Source: Caulobacter segnis | GTDB taxonomy: Bacteria; Pseudomonadota; Alphaproteobacteria; Caulobacterales; Caulobacteraceae | Assembly: GCF_019931575.1 (NCBI RefSeq) | Contig: NZ_CP082923.1 | Span: forward strand, 3,596,001-3,660,000 | Direction of reading: 5' to 3' | DNA: 64,000 nt | Shown: piece after piece, positions 15,996 to 25,597 of the stretch | Position numbering within the stretch: the first letter of the stretch is position 1 | Layout: each line of letters opens with the position of its first letter | Position numbers and translations under genes: made by a program | The notes under the pieces: generated by a model | The model's database searches: none | The model's input: the letters and a program-made list of their open reading frames with translations, nothing else | Told to the model about the DNA's origin: nothing

Positions 15996-16466
15996 TCAGT
16001 CCAGATAGTCCAGCGGCAGGGCCGTGGAATCCTTGACCGTCTCCAGCACGAAAGACGAGCGCACGTCCTTGACCGCCGGCATCTTCAGCAGCCGCTTCAT
16101 GGTGAAATCCGCATAGGCGTCGAGGCTGGGCACCACCACCCGCAGCAGATAGTCGTAGCCACCGGTCATGACGTAGCAGCCGACCACCTCGGGCTCGCGG
16201 ATCACGGCCTGCTTGAACGCTTCGGCCGCCGCCTCGGTATGCCGGTCGACCTGGACCTCGACATAGGCCAGCACGTCTAGCCTGGCCTTGCGCCGGTCCA
16301 GCAGGGCGACATAGCCGCTGATCAGGCCGGCCGCCTCCAGCTGCTTGACCCGCCGCAGGCACGGGCTGGGCGACAGGCCCACGCGTTCGGCCAAGTCGAC
16401 GTTCGAGATCTTGCCGTCCTCCTGCAGGATCTGGAGGATCTTCCGATCGGCGCGGGTGAGCTTCAT
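15996..16466 (-). CDS. Lrp/AsnC family transcriptional regulator
   Basis: A 156-residue regulator. An N-terminal helix-turn-helix (LTRADRKILQILQEDGKISNVDLAERVGLS...) is followed by the RAM/AsnC ligand-binding and oligomerisation domain (AYVEVQVDRHT..., VVGCYVMTGGYDYLLRVVV). It lies immediately upstream of the tyrosine degradation genes on the same strand, so it probably senses tyrosine, phenylalanine or a derived keto acid and controls the cluster. Confidence 0.93.
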   Translation of the reverse strand: MKLTRADRKILQILQEDGKISNVDLAERVGLSPSPCLRRVKQLEAAGLISGYVALLDRRKARLDVLAYVEVQVDRHTEAAAEAFKQAVIREPEVVGCYVMTGGYDYLLRVVVPSLDAYADFTMKRLLKMPAVKDVRSSFVLETVKDSTALPLDYLD

Positions 16467-16601
16467 CGTGACCGGTTTTGGCTAAGGATTGGCAGGAAAT
16501 GACGGCATAGCGCGTTTCGCGGTTCGAGAGGAGACGAGCCTTGCGCACGGCGCCGCTTGACGCTCTACCATGGGACGAGACGCGCAACGCCAGGATCCAG
16601 A

Positions 16602-17495
16602 ATGCCCGAAAGCCCCTTCGCCTCGCCCAAGTCGCTGAAGACGCCGTTCCAGCAGCAGGGCCGGAAAGTCCTGATCGGAACGACCGTCGTGCTGCTGCTC
16701 CTCCTGGGCTCGTGCGGCGTGCTCTCGCACAGCACGACGGTCGAGCCGGGCAATGTCGGGGTGAAGATCCGCACCCTGGGCGCCTCGGCCGGCGTCGCGC
16801 CCGAGCCCCTGCCCGCCCGCTGGTACTTCCGGGGCGTCGGCGAGCGGATCATCCAATATCCGGTGATCCAGCGCACCTACAGCTACACCCGCGAGAAGGA
16901 CGAGCGCGGCAACGAGAACGAGGAAATCACCTTCTCGGACAACACCGGCCTGCCGATGACGGCCGACATCTCGGTGACTCTGCAGGTCAATCCGGCCTCG
17001 GCCCCGAACCTCTATCAGACCTACCGCCTGTCGTTCGACCAACTGCTGGATGGGCCGATCCGCAACGACGTCCGATCGGCCGTCGCCGCCGAGGCCGAGA
17101 AGGTCGGGGTCGAGACCCTGTACAGCGGCGGTCGCCAGCAGGTGATCCAGCGCGCCTATGCACGGGTGTCGAACAAGTGGGCCCGCCATGGCGTGACGGT
17201 CTCTCAGCTCGACTGGATCGGCTCGATCCGCTACCCGGCGGCGATCATCCAGCAGATGCAGGCCAAGACCCAGCTGGAGCAGGAAGCCCTGGCCGCCAAG
17301 GCCCTGGAGGCCAAGGAAACCGCCCTGGCCAACGCCGCCATCGCCAAGGCCCGTGGCGAGGCCGAGTCCATCCGCATCAAGGGCGAGGCCCTGCGGGCCA
17401 ATCCCCAGGTCCTGCAGCAGCTGGCCATCGAGAAGTGGAACGGCGAACTGCCCAAGGTCACCGGCGGCTCGACGCCGTTCGTGAAGATCGACTAG
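16602..17495 (+). CDS. SPFH/Band 7 (prohibitin-like) membrane protein
   Basis: A 297-residue protein with a short cytosolic N-terminus, one transmembrane segment (about residues 22-42, rich in V and L), and an SPFH domain (from TVEPGNVGVKIRTLG to about residue 210) followed by a coiled coil (QMQAKTQLEQEALAAKALEAKETALANAAIAKA...). The start ATG at 16602 has AGGA 6-7 nt upstream. Such proteins form membrane-associated rings, often linked to membrane microdomains or proteases. Partner unknown. Confidence 0.9.
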   Translation: MPESPFASPKSLKTPFQQQGRKVLIGTTVVLLLLLGSCGVLSHSTTVEPGNVGVKIRTLGASAGVAPEPLPARWYFRGVGERIIQYPVIQRTYSYTREKDERGNENEEITFSDNTGLPMTADISVTLQVNPASAPNLYQTYRLSFDQLLDGPIRNDVRSAVAAEAEKVGVETLYSGGRQQVIQRAYARVSNKWARHGVTVSQLDWIGSIRYPAAIIQQMQAKTQLEQEALAAKALEAKETALANAAIAKARGEAESIRIKGEALRANPQVLQQLAIEKWNGELPKVTGGSTPFVKID

Positions 17496-17541
17496 AGGCG
17501 TCGGTCGCTACCTGGCGGACTTGTACGTGGCGGAGGACTCC

Positions 17542-18750
17542 TTGAGCGTGGACAAAGCGGAGCAGACGACGGTCTTCGCGCACCCGGCGGCGCGCGCCTG
17601 CGTCGAAGCCGTGAAGGCCCACGCCGTCGTCATCTGGAGCTTCCTGGCGAGCCGCTTGATGCTGCTGGCGATCGGCTTGCTGACCCAGATCCATATCCGT
17701 CCGTTCACCACCGTCGGCAACACGTTGCGCCTCAGCCAGGAGCAGGCCCTGAACATCTGGGGCGCGGCGGACACCGGTTGGTACCTGGACATCGTCCTGA
17801 ACGGATACCAGCGCGCCCCCGGCGCGGACGGCCAGGCCAACTGGGCGTTTTTCCCGGCTCTGCCGACCCTGGCCGCGTGGCTGGTCCAGGCGACGGGCCT
17901 GACGCCGCTGCAGGCCATGCTGGCGATCTCGAACGTCAGCTTCTTCATCGCCCTGATCCTGACCCACCGCCTGGCGCGGGCCGAGTTCGACAGGAAGACC
18001 GCCGACCTCTGCGTCGTGCTGCTTTGCGTGGCGCCGGGCAGCTACATCTTCTCGTCGGCCTATACCGAGGCCCTGTTCCTGGTCTGCGTGACCGGCGGCC
18101 TGCTGCTGCTGCGCAGCCGCAGGTGGCTGCTGGTCGGCCTGGCCGCGGCGGCCGCCACCCTGACGCGGAACCTGGGCGTGGGCCTGCTGCTGCCTTACGG
18201 CCTGACGGCCCTGGAGCGCCTGATCAGCGGCTTCGGGACGAAATCGGAAGCGCGGCCGAGCCTGGCCGAACTTCTGCGCATCGGTCTGGGCGGCCTTGCC
18301 CCCATCGCCGCGCTGGTAGGCTTCATGGCCTATCTGCACGCCAGAACCGGCGACGCCCTGGCCTTCTTCCATGTCCAGAGCGCCTGGAGCCGCAGCCTGG
18401 ACGCCCCGTTCGCGGGCCTGCTGCGGGGTCTGGCGAAACCCGCGAGCATCCTTGACGGCGATCTCGTGAGTTTCACCGTCGCTTGGCTGGCGATCGGCCT
18501 GCTGATCGTACTGGCGACCATGCGCCGCTGGACGCTGCTGTCGCTGGCCCTGTTCTTGACCCTGGTCCCGCTGGCGACCGGCCTGACGTCGTTCGCCCGC
18601 TATGCGCTCGTCATCCTGCCCTTATGGATGGCGCTGGCCAAAGTCCTGGCCGACAGGCCTCGCGCGGCGATGATCTGTGTGCCAGTCCTGGCCATGTTGA
18701 ACGGCTTCATGATGGTACCCTGGACGCTGGGCCTGGGGTTCGCCTCGTGA
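17542..18750 (+). CDS. PIG-V-type GT-C mannosyltransferase-like membrane protein
   Basis: A 402-residue polytopic membrane protein with about nine hydrophobic segments. The loop motif WGAADTGWYLDIVLNGY, with its Asp, resembles the catalytic loop of PIG-V/GT-C glycosyltransferases that use polyprenyl-phosphate sugars. GGAGG at 17532-17536 lies 5 nt before a TTG at 17542, which I take as the start; earlier TTG/GTG codons (17521, 17527) precede the ribosome site. Its stop overlaps the start of the next gene. It may decorate an envelope lipid or glycan. Sugar and acceptor unknown. Confidence 0.82.
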   Translation: MSVDKAEQTTVFAHPAARACVEAVKAHAVVIWSFLASRLMLLAIGLLTQIHIRPFTTVGNTLRLSQEQALNIWGAADTGWYLDIVLNGYQRAPGADGQANWAFFPALPTLAAWLVQATGLTPLQAMLAISNVSFFIALILTHRLARAEFDRKTADLCVVLLCVAPGSYIFSSAYTEALFLVCVTGGLLLLRSRRWLLVGLAAAAATLTRNLGVGLLLPYGLTALERLISGFGTKSEARPSLAELLRIGLGGLAPIAALVGFMAYLHARTGDALAFFHVQSAWSRSLDAPFAGLLRGLAKPASILDGDLVSFTVAWLAIGLLIVLATMRRWTLLSLALFLTLVPLATGLTSFARYALVILPLWMALAKVLADRPRAAMICVPVLAMLNGFMMVPWTLGLGFAS

Positions 18751-19286
18751 GCCCGCGCGACATCGCGACCGCCACGCTGGCCGGCCTCGCAGCCCTGGTG
18801 TCCTTGACCCTACTGGTCCAGCTCGCTCACCGCGCCAATGTCGCCGCCGATACCGTCACGGCCGTCCGCCGCGATGGCCGCGAGATTGACGTGCTGCTGG
18901 ACCGCGCCGCCAATGCGGGCGTGCTGGGCGCAGGCTGGGATCGTCCGGTCCTGAATCAGGGCGCGCGTTCGATCGCTCAGACGGCCTATCTCGCCCTCCC
19001 CACCTCCACGGCCGCCGGCGATGTGGAACTGACCCTGGTCGTCGCCGGGGAAACGCCCCCTGCGCATGATCGCCGCGTGGCGGTGGCCGTCGGTTCCGTC
19101 CCTATCGGGACCTTCAGACCCAGGGCGGGCGCCGAGGAAACCATCCGCCTCCGTGTTCCCGCCGCAGCGCGGAGCCAGAGCTATCAGATCATCGTCGCGT
19201 TCGACCTGACAGGCGGCCACGCCGGCCCCACGCCGCCGCCACTTCGAGTACTGAAGGCCAGGACGCGCGTCGCGCCTCCGGTCTGA
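18747..19286 (+). CDS. Membrane-anchored partner of the PIG-V protein, function unknown
   Basis: A 179-residue protein starting with GTG at 18747 in a GTGA overlap with the preceding stop, so the two genes are coupled. One N-terminal membrane anchor (about residues 7-28, ATLAGLAALVSLTLLVQLA) is followed by a beta-rich soluble region, probably periplasmic, with repeated strand patterns (VELTLVVAGETPP, VAVAVGSVPIGTF, SYQIIVAFDLTG). I recognise no family. It may help the glycosyltransferase handle its acceptor. Confidence 0.75.
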   Translation: MSPRDIATATLAGLAALVSLTLLVQLAHRANVAADTVTAVRRDGREIDVLLDRAANAGVLGAGWDRPVLNQGARSIAQTAYLALPTSTAAGDVELTLVVAGETPPAHDRRVAVAVGSVPIGTFRPRAGAEETIRLRVPAAARSQSYQIIVAFDLTGGHAGPTPPPLRVLKARTRVAPPV

Positions 19287-19318
19287 GGCCCGCCCTCAGC
19301 GAGCGGCGCGTGGCGACA

Positions 19319-21184
19319 TCACTTCGTCGCCTCCGTATCCGCCCCCAACCAGGCCTTGCGGAAAGCCAGTTGGGCGTCGGTCGGCTTCAGGTCGGCCTTT
19401 TCGAAGCGGACAACCTCCAGGGTCGGATCGGCGGTGATCTTCAGCGACGCCTCGCGGGTCTGGCCGCGCTGGACGAACTTCACCGTCGTGGCCTCGTCGG
19501 GTTTGAGGCGGTCCAGGGCGTCGGTCCAGTCGGCCTCATTGGCGAATTCGAAGCGGCCGATCGAGATGATCCGGTCGCCGACCTCGACGCCGGCCGCGTA
19601 GAGCGGGCTGTTGGGCGCCGGCGGCTGGTCCAGGATCAGTTCGGCGCCGTTCACCTTCACGCGGGCTGCGCCCAGCCAGGCCTTCTTGGGCGACTTCTGG
19701 CGCAGCTTCAGCCCGGCCCGCTCCAGCAACGGACCGAAGTCCGGCAGCGCCGAGCCCTCGATGCTGGCCTTGAAGAAGCCGTCGGCGAAGGCGGCGTCGC
19801 CGGTCGTCTTGGCCAGGGCCGCGCGCGCGTCGGCGGGCTTGTAGGGCTTCTCGGGCGCCCCGTGCGCGCGCCACATCTGACGCATGAAGTCGTCCAGGCT
19901 CAGCGGCTTGTCACGCCCGCGCAGCTGCAGGTCCAGCGCCAGACCGATGATCGCGCCGTACGGATAGTACGAGGTGAAGATGTTCGGATTGGTCGGATCC
20001 AGGGCCGCCGCGGCGTCGACGAACGGGGCGCGCAGGCTCATCTCCTGCGGCGATCCGTATTGGCGGCCCGGACCGTTGACGACGCCGTTCAATGTGCCCG
20101 ACAGGCCGGTCAGGAACTCGTCCACCGTCGACTGGCCCGCGCGGCGGATCAGCAGGGGGCCGTAGTATTGGGTGAAGCCCTCGGCCAGCCACAGCGACGG
20201 AGTCGGGTTGGCCTTGGTGAAGTCGAACGGCTCCAGTTCGGCCGGGCGGATGCGCTCGACGTTCCAGGCGTGGAAGAACTCGTGGCTGGCCGTGTTCAAC
20301 TGCACGAAATTGGCCCGGAACAGCGAGCGCGGCTGGCTGATGAAGGTCGAGTTGCGGTGCTCCATGCCGTCGCCGGTGATCTGCGGCATGTAGTCGGCGA
20401 TGAACGTGTATTCGCCGTGGTCAAATTTTGGCAGCTCGCCGAACACCTTGATGTGCTCGGGCACGATCGCCTTCAGTTTCGCCGCGAACTTGTCGGCGTC
20501 CTCGTCCGTGCCGGGGTTATGCAGGGCCAGGCGAAATGTGTATGCGCGGCCGTTGTCGGTGACCTGCCACTCGCGCACGGTGAAGGCGCTGATCTCGGTC
20601 GGGCTGTCCATGAAGTACTGCAGGTTCGGCGCCCAGTAGGTGTGGGCCTCGCCTTTGGCGGGCGGCAGTTGGGTAGCGATCCGCCAGTTGGGATCGGCCG
20701 GCTTGAACGCCACCCGGATCGGCTTGTCGTCATAGCCGGCGGCCCACAGGAAGGTCGCGGGCATGTTCAGGTGGGCGTGAGTGGCGTCGACCTGCGAATA
20801 GGTGCCGTCGCCCCGGTCGGCATAGAGGGTATAGGTCACCTTCACCGTGCCGTCGTGGCCGCTGACCGTCCAGCCGTAGGGATCGGTCCGCTCGACCTTC
20901 AGCGGCTTGCCCGCGCCGTCGACGGCGCTGACCCGATAGACGTTCTTGGCGAATTCGTGGATCGCGTAGCGGCCGGGCGACGAGCGCGACATGTTCAGCC
21001 GCAGCGGGCCCTTGGGCGCGTTGCGATAGGTCGCGACGACCTGGGCCTCGTGGTGGGCGGCGTTGTCGAACGAGACCTCGTACTGGACCGGGGCGGGCTT
21101 GCCGGGATCCTGGGTCGGCGGGGCGGCCATTGCCGTGGTCGCGAACAAGGCCAAGCCCGCCAGACCATACAGAGACTTCCGCAT
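19319..21184 (-). CDS. Secreted M61 family metallopeptidase (glycyl aminopeptidase type) with PDZ domain
   Basis: A 621-residue precursor. The ATG at 21184 is preceded by GGGGAG. A signal peptide (MRKSLYGLAGLALFATTAMA) is followed by the M61 N-terminal beta domain, then the zinc site HEFFH with downstream ERIRPAELEPFDF, and WLAEGFTQYYG, which carries the third ligand Glu. A PDZ domain is at the C-terminus (LDQPPAPNSPLYAAGVEVGDRIISI). M61 enzymes remove N-terminal Gly or Ala from peptides. It lies downstream of ftsZ, but separated by a terminator. Confidence 0.93.
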   Translation of the reverse strand: MRKSLYGLAGLALFATTAMAAPPTQDPGKPAPVQYEVSFDNAAHHEAQVVATYRNAPKGPLRLNMSRSSPGRYAIHEFAKNVYRVSAVDGAGKPLKVERTDPYGWTVSGHDGTVKVTYTLYADRGDGTYSQVDATHAHLNMPATFLWAAGYDDKPIRVAFKPADPNWRIATQLPPAKGEAHTYWAPNLQYFMDSPTEISAFTVREWQVTDNGRAYTFRLALHNPGTDEDADKFAAKLKAIVPEHIKVFGELPKFDHGEYTFIADYMPQITGDGMEHRNSTFISQPRSLFRANFVQLNTASHEFFHAWNVERIRPAELEPFDFTKANPTPSLWLAEGFTQYYGPLLIRRAGQSTVDEFLTGLSGTLNGVVNGPGRQYGSPQEMSLRAPFVDAAAALDPTNPNIFTSYYPYGAIIGLALDLQLRGRDKPLSLDDFMRQMWRAHGAPEKPYKPADARAALAKTTGDAAFADGFFKASIEGSALPDFGPLLERAGLKLRQKSPKKAWLGAARVKVNGAELILDQPPAPNSPLYAAGVEVGDRIISIGRFEFANEADWTDALDRLKPDEATTVKFVQRGQTREASLKITADPTLEVVRFEKADLKPTDAQLAFRKAWLGADTEATK

Positions 21185-21270
21185 CAACACTCCCCCGAGA
21201 AACCCGAACGAAGCGCGCCCCGGCGCGATCGAAGGCGGCACTCTGGCCAAGCGGGCGGGAGTCGCCAACG

Positions 21271-21299
21271 AAAAACGCCCCGGAGTTTCCTCCGGGGCG
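21271..21299 (-). terminator. Rho-independent terminator after ftsZ
   Basis: On the minus strand a 10-bp stem CGCCCCGGAG / CTCCGGGGCG with a GAAA loop is followed by TTTTT, about 50 nt after the ftsZ stop. A second imperfect hairpin (about 21321-21345) precedes it. It separates ftsZ from the M61 peptidase gene. Confidence 0.9.
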
Positions 21300-21347
21300 C
21301 TTCAATCACTTGGATCTCTTGGGCGGCCCCTTGCCGGGGTCGCCCTT

Positions 21348-22907
21348 TCAGTTGGCCAGGCGGCGCAGGAACGACGGGATTTCCAGGTCCTCGCCGTCGT
21401 CGGTCTGCGGCGTCTCGATCGGCTGCAGTTGCGGACGCACGCTCTGGGTCGAGCGGGCCTGCGGCTGCGGGGCCGACGACTGCTGCTCGTAGCGCTGACG
21501 GCCACCGCCGAACATCGAGAAGAAGCCACCGCCCTGCTTCTGGGGCCGACGCTCTTCGTAATAGTTGTTCTCGGGGAACAGGGGCTCTTCCGAGACCGCA
21601 CCGTCATCGACCAGCGGGTCGACGATGCGGGTCACCTGCCGGGCGGCCGGTTGGGCGATACGCGGTTCTTCAGCGACGGCCGGCTCGTCGTAGTAGAGCT
21701 CGGCTTCCGGCTCCGGCTGGGGCGCGGACATGACGATCTCGGGCTCCGGCGCCGGCTCGGGAGCCGGGGCGAAGGCCGACGAGAACGCCGAAGAGGGACG
21801 CTCGGCCGGACGCGCGGCTTCGTAGCGGGCGGTCGGACGGGCCGGTTCCGGCTGCGGGGCCGGAGCGCGCGCGGTGTCGGCGATCAGCGGCTGGGTCGTG
21901 GTGTTGCGGGTGACCGGCTTGGGCTCGATCTGGGCGATCGAGGCGCCGTCCATGCCGGTGGCGACCACCGACACGCGGATCACGCCTTCCAGCGACGGAT
22001 CGAAGGCCGCGCCGAAGATGATGTTGGCTTCCGGATCGACCTGGTCCGAGATGGCGTTGGCGGCCTCGTCGACTTCCAGCAGGGTCATGTCCATGCCGCC
22101 GGTCACGTTGACCAGCACGGCCTTGGCGCCCTTCAGCGAGACTTCGTCCAGCAGCGGGTTGGCGATGGCGTTCTGGGCGGCCATCAGGGCGCGGTCTTCG
22201 CCAGCGCCTTCGCCGGTGCCCATCATCGCCTTGCCCATCTCGGTCATGACCGTGCGGACGTCGGCGAAGTCGAGGTTGATCAGGCCCGGCAGGACCATCA
22301 GGTCGGTGATCGAACGGACGCCCGAGTGCAGGACCTGGTCGGCCATGCCGAACGCTTCGGCGAAGGTCGTGCGTTCGTTGGCGACGCGGAACAGGTTCTG
22401 GTTCGGAATGACGATCAGGGTGTCGACGTAGCGCTGCAGTTCCTGAATGCCGCTATCGGCGAGGCGCATGCGGTGACGGCCTTCGAAGTGGAAGGGCTTG
22501 GTCACGACGCCGACGGTCAGGATGCCGCGCTCGCGGGCGCACTTGGCAATGATCGGGGCCGCGCCGGTGCCGGTGCCGCCGCCCATGCCGGCGGTGATGA
22601 AGACCATGTGCGCGCCGTCGAGGTGCTCGCCGATCTCCGGGAAGGACTCTTCAGCCGCGCTCATGCCCACTTCCGGGTGCGCGCCGGCGCCCAGGCCCTG
22701 CGTGATCTGCACGCCGAGCTGGATGCGACGATCCGTTTTCGCGAACTGGAGTTGCTGCGCGTCGGTGTTGGCCACCACGAACTCAACACCCTCGAGGCCA
22801 GCCTCGATCATGTTGTTCACGGCGTTGCCGCCAGCGCCGCCGACACCGAACACCACGATACGCGGCTTCAGCTCGGTCGTACGCGGCGCGGAAAGAGAAA
22901 TAGCCAT
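21348..22907 (-). CDS. ftsZ: Cell division GTPase FtsZ
   Basis: A 519-residue tubulin-like GTPase that forms the cytokinetic ring. The nucleotide-binding motif [10 protein letters not shown] and the T7-loop region ([11 protein letters not shown]) are intact. The globular part ends near residue 320. A long disordered linker (Pro/Glu/Ala/Arg-rich, about 180 residues, typical for Caulobacter) leads to the C-terminal peptide [11 protein letters not shown], which binds FtsA and other partners. It is the last gene of the dcw cluster, with its own promoter region upstream and a terminator between it and ftsA. Confidence 0.99.
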   Translation of the reverse strand: MAISLSAPRTTELKPRIVVFGVGGAGGNAVNNMIEAGLEGVEFVVANTDAQQLQFAKTDRRIQLGVQITQGLGAGAHPEVGMSAAEESFPEIGEHLDGAHMVFITAGMGGGTGTGAAPIIAKCARERGILTVGVVTKPFHFEGRHRMRLADSGIQELQRYVDTLIVIPNQNLFRVANERTTFAEAFGMADQVLHSGVRSITDLMVLPGLINLDFADVRTVMTEMGKAMMGTGEGAGEDRALMAAQNAIANPLLDEVSLKGAKAVLVNVTGGMDMTLLEVDEAANAISDQVDPEANIIFGAAFDPSLEGVIRVSVVATGMDGASIAQIEPKPVTRNTTTQPLIADTARAPAPQPEPARPTARYEAARPAERPSSAFSSAFAPAPEPAPEPEIVMSAPQPEPEAELYYDEPAVAEEPRIAQPAARQVTRIVDPLVDDGAVSEEPLFPENNYYEERRPQKQGGGFFSMFGGGRQRYEQQSSAPQPQARSTQSVRPQLQPIETPQTDDGEDLEIPSFLRRLAN

Positions 22908-23187
22908 GGGACCCTCGCGTCCTTACGCCGAAATCGTCAAACTAGACCTCGGCGACACCCAATCGCCGGGGATGCCTCGACGATCGTGTTAACAGAACAA
23001 CCACCATCGTTAATCGGCAGTTAACTGCATAATCTGAGTCGTGGTCCGGTCGAGCGCGGCCGTGGGATAAATTGTGGTCTATCAACAGAAACTCCAGGCG
23101 AACCAAGGGCTCTGGCGCTATCCACAGGCGCGTGCGACCGAACGACGCTAACCTCGAATTCTGACGAATATCGGCTGTTTCGAGCAG
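22908..23187 (-). promoter_or_regulatory. ftsZ promoter and leader region
   Basis: This non-coding interval, unusually A/T-rich for this genome, carries several cell-cycle signals: TTAA-N7-TTAA at 23010-23024 (CtrA box), GAGTC at 23036-23040 (a GANTC site for CcrM methylation), a single TTAA at 22989-22992, and CTATCCACA at 23118-23126, one mismatch from the DnaA box TTATCCACA. In Caulobacter crescentus ftsZ transcription is repressed by CtrA and influenced by methylation and DnaA (established). I could not fix the start site. Confidence 0.75.
23010..23024. promoter_or_regulatory. CtrA box (TTAA-N7-TTAA) in the ftsZ promoter
   Basis: A perfect match to the CtrA consensus, 103-117 bp upstream of the ftsZ start codon. 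Confidence 0.8.
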
Positions 23188-23221
23188 CAAAAAGGCCCGG
23201 CGAGAAGCTCGGCCGGGCCTT
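23188..23221 (-). terminator. Rho-independent terminator between ftsA and ftsZ
   Basis: Read on the minus strand, a 10-bp stem AAGGCCCGGC / GCCGGGCCTT is followed by T5, 117 nt after the ftsA stop. It would end the ftsQA transcript and insulate ftsZ. Confidence 0.8.
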
Positions 23222-23337
23222 CAAGGTTAAACAGTAGAGTTAATCACGCTTAAGTCTTGGAGCGTTGGTTAACCCGAAAACCGGTCCCCACTTTTCGGAC
23301 CAACGCTTAAGTCTGGGAGCTTGGCCGAACGCCCAAG

Positions 23338-24663
23338 CTAGAGGTTGTCGCGCAGCCATGCGGCCGCCTTGGCCATCGGGCTGGCGTTGGGATCGAGCGG
23401 ACGCTTGCGGACCGGGCCGCCGGCCAGGGCTTTCGACGAGACGGCCTCGCGCGGGCCGAAGGCCGTGCGGTGAAGGGTGCCGGCGGCGGCGCAGAAGGCC
23501 GGGCCCGAGGCGGCGTCGGCCAGGTGCGGCACCCGGCGCGGACGCCCCAGGCGGACCGGACGATCGAAGACACGCACGGCCACTTCGCGCACGCCGGCCA
23601 GCTGGCTGGCGCCGCCCGTCAGGACGATGCCCGCGCCCGGCTCGACCGGCGCGCCCGAGGCCCGCAGGCGCTCGCGCAGCAGTTCCAGGGTCTCCTCGAC
23701 GCGCGGCTGGATGATGCCCTTGAGCAAGGACCGGGGCGCGATCACCGGACCCGCGCCCGGATCGTCGCCGCGGGGCGGCGCCTCGATCATCTCGCGGTCC
23801 TCGTTGGCCGAGGCGATGGCGCTGCCGTGCAGGGTCTTGATGCGCTCGGCGCCGACCACCGAGGTCTGCAGGCCGCGCGCGATGTCCTGCGTCACGTGAC
23901 CGCCGCCGACCGACAGGCTGTCGACGTGACACAGGGCGCCGTTGTTGAACACGGCCACCGAGGTCGAGCCGCCGCCCATGTCGATGCAGACCGCGCCGAG
24001 ATCCATCTCGTCCTCTTCCAGGGCCGCGAGGGCCGAGGCGAAGGGGGCGGCGACGATGCCCTCGAACGATAGGTGAGCGCGTTCGACGCAGTGGGCCAGG
24101 GTGTGGAAGATGTTCTCGTTGACCGAGACCACCAGCAGCTCCAGGCCCAGCGAGCGGCCGAACATGGCGCGCGGATCACGGATGCCGCGCTGGCCGTCGA
24201 CCGACCAGGCGATCGGCAGCAGATGGATCGGCTTGCGGCCCGGAATGCGGACCTGGGCCAGGGCCGAAGCGATGGCGCGCGACAGGTCGCCGTCGCCGAT
24301 CGGGCGCGCGCCCAGCGAGACCTGAGTATGGACGCGGTTGCTGGCCAGCTGGCCGCCGGCCGTGCAGACGCTGACGCCCTGGACGTTGACGCCGGCCACG
24401 GTCTCGGCGCGCTCGACGGCCTGGGCGATAGCCTGGGCCGCTTCGTCCAGGTTGACGATCGCCCCGCCGCGCACGCCGCGCGACTGGACATAGCCCACGC
24501 CGGCCGTCGTCAGGGTGCGGTTGTCCCGGTGCACGCCGTCGGGCTTCATGATGAAGCAAGTCACCTTGGACGCGCCCAGGTCGACGGCCGCGATGGCGGG
24601 CTGGCGCACGAGCGTGGCCTTCAGGCCCTCGCGAGCTTGCTTCCGTTCCTCCATTCGCGACAT
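23338..24663 (-). CDS. ftsA: Cell division protein FtsA
   Basis: A 441-residue actin-like protein that tethers FtsZ filaments to the membrane and recruits later division proteins. Actin-fold signatures are present: AVDLGASKVTCFI (phosphate 1), CIDMGGGSTSVAVF (phosphate 2) and IVLTGGASQLAGV (adenosine). The C-terminal amphipathic membrane helix is visible as MAKAAAWLRDNL. I choose the ATG at 24663 because GAGGTGA precedes it; the ATG at 24654 has no ribosome site. Follows ftsQ by 25 nt. After the stop, 430 nt without a gene precede ftsZ. Confidence 0.98.
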   Translation of the reverse strand: MSRMEERKQAREGLKATLVRQPAIAAVDLGASKVTCFIMKPDGVHRDNRTLTTAGVGYVQSRGVRGGAIVNLDEAAQAIAQAVERAETVAGVNVQGVSVCTAGGQLASNRVHTQVSLGARPIGDGDLSRAIASALAQVRIPGRKPIHLLPIAWSVDGQRGIRDPRAMFGRSLGLELLVVSVNENIFHTLAHCVERAHLSFEGIVAAPFASALAALEEDEMDLGAVCIDMGGGSTSVAVFNNGALCHVDSLSVGGGHVTQDIARGLQTSVVGAERIKTLHGSAIASANEDREMIEAPPRGDDPGAGPVIAPRSLLKGIIQPRVEETLELLRERLRASGAPVEPGAGIVLTGGASQLAGVREVAVRVFDRPVRLGRPRRVPHLADAASGPAFCAAAGTLHRTAFGPREAVSSKALAGGPVRKRPLDPNASPMAKAAAWLRDNL

Positions 24664-24688
24664 CGCTATCGTCACCTCATCACGTCCA

Positions 24689-25597
24689 TTACGCCCCGCC
24701 AGCGGCCGGCTGCCCAGGCAGCGCCGCGTCGCGAGGTCTGACAGCCACCATTTCGGGGTCGCGCAGATCGATCCGCGCAAAACCCATGTCGAGGATTCGC
24801 TGCCGTTGGTCGAGCTGATCCAATTGAATCAGCGCGGATTCTTCGTCAATGGCCGGCAGCTGAATCAGCGAGCCGTCCTTCAGTCTCAAGTCCCAGCGGC
24901 GATCGTCGACCCGCACCAGCGCTTCCAGACGGTCGCGCAGACGCGGACGCGAGGCCACGGCCGGCAGGATCAGGCCCGCGGCCTGGTCCGCCCCCTGCCC
25001 CACCACCAGCGGAAGCTGGGGGAAACGGGCCGGGTCGGCCTCGCTGATCACCCGGCCTTCGCCGTCGATCACCTTCATGCGGCCCTGGTTCTGCCAGACC
25101 GCCAGCGCCGGCCGCTCTTCCACCGCGATCAGCACGGTGTCGGGCAGCATGCGCACCACCTTGGCGTCCTTCACCCAACCCACGCCCTGCACCTTCGCGC
25201 GGACGTCGTTCAGGTCCATGCCCAGGGTGGGCTGGTCCAGATACAGGCCCGAGGCCTTCAGGATGTCGGCCTGGGCGGTCGAGGACGCGCCCCGGATGTG
25301 AACCGTCTTCAGCTTGAAGCCGGCCGAGGCGAAGCTGTTGTCGACGCCATGGACCATGGACATGCCGATGCGCTCGGCCCGATGGCCGGTCGCCAGCATC
25401 ACCACGAGACCGAGCCCCAGGGCCGCGCCCGCCACGGTCAGGGCGACGGCGGGCGACAGGCCCACGCCCTTGGCGGCGTGCAGCTTCGCGGCCGGACGCG
25501 CCCCCCGCGGCGCCGGCCTTCCCTTGCTCGGACTTGCGGGCGCTTCGGCCCGGGGTCGCCTAGGCTTAGGCGGTCCCCCCCGCGTTACGGCGGGCAT
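24689..25597 (-). CDS. ftsQ: Cell division protein FtsQ
   Basis: A 302-residue bitopic division protein. A proline/lysine-rich cytosolic N-terminus (to about 45) is followed by one membrane segment (about 48-70), a POTRA domain ([22 protein letters not shown]..., about 90-160) and a beta domain to about 285. It links FtsZ/FtsA to FtsL, FtsB and the septal synthase. It overlaps the 3' end of ddl by 32 nt on the same strand. Confidence 0.96.
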   Translation of the reverse strand: MPAVTRGGPPKPRRPRAEAPASPSKGRPAPRGARPAAKLHAAKGVGLSPAVALTVAGAALGLGLVVMLATGHRAERIGMSMVHGVDNSFASAGFKLKTVHIRGASSTAQADILKASGLYLDQPTLGMDLNDVRAKVQGVGWVKDAKVVRMLPDTVLIAVEERPALAVWQNQGRMKVIDGEGRVISEADPARFPQLPLVVGQGADQAAGLILPAVASRPRLRDRLEALVRVDDRRWDLRLKDGSLIQLPAIDEESALIQLDQLDQRQRILDMGFARIDLRDPEMVAVRPRDAALPGQPAAGGA

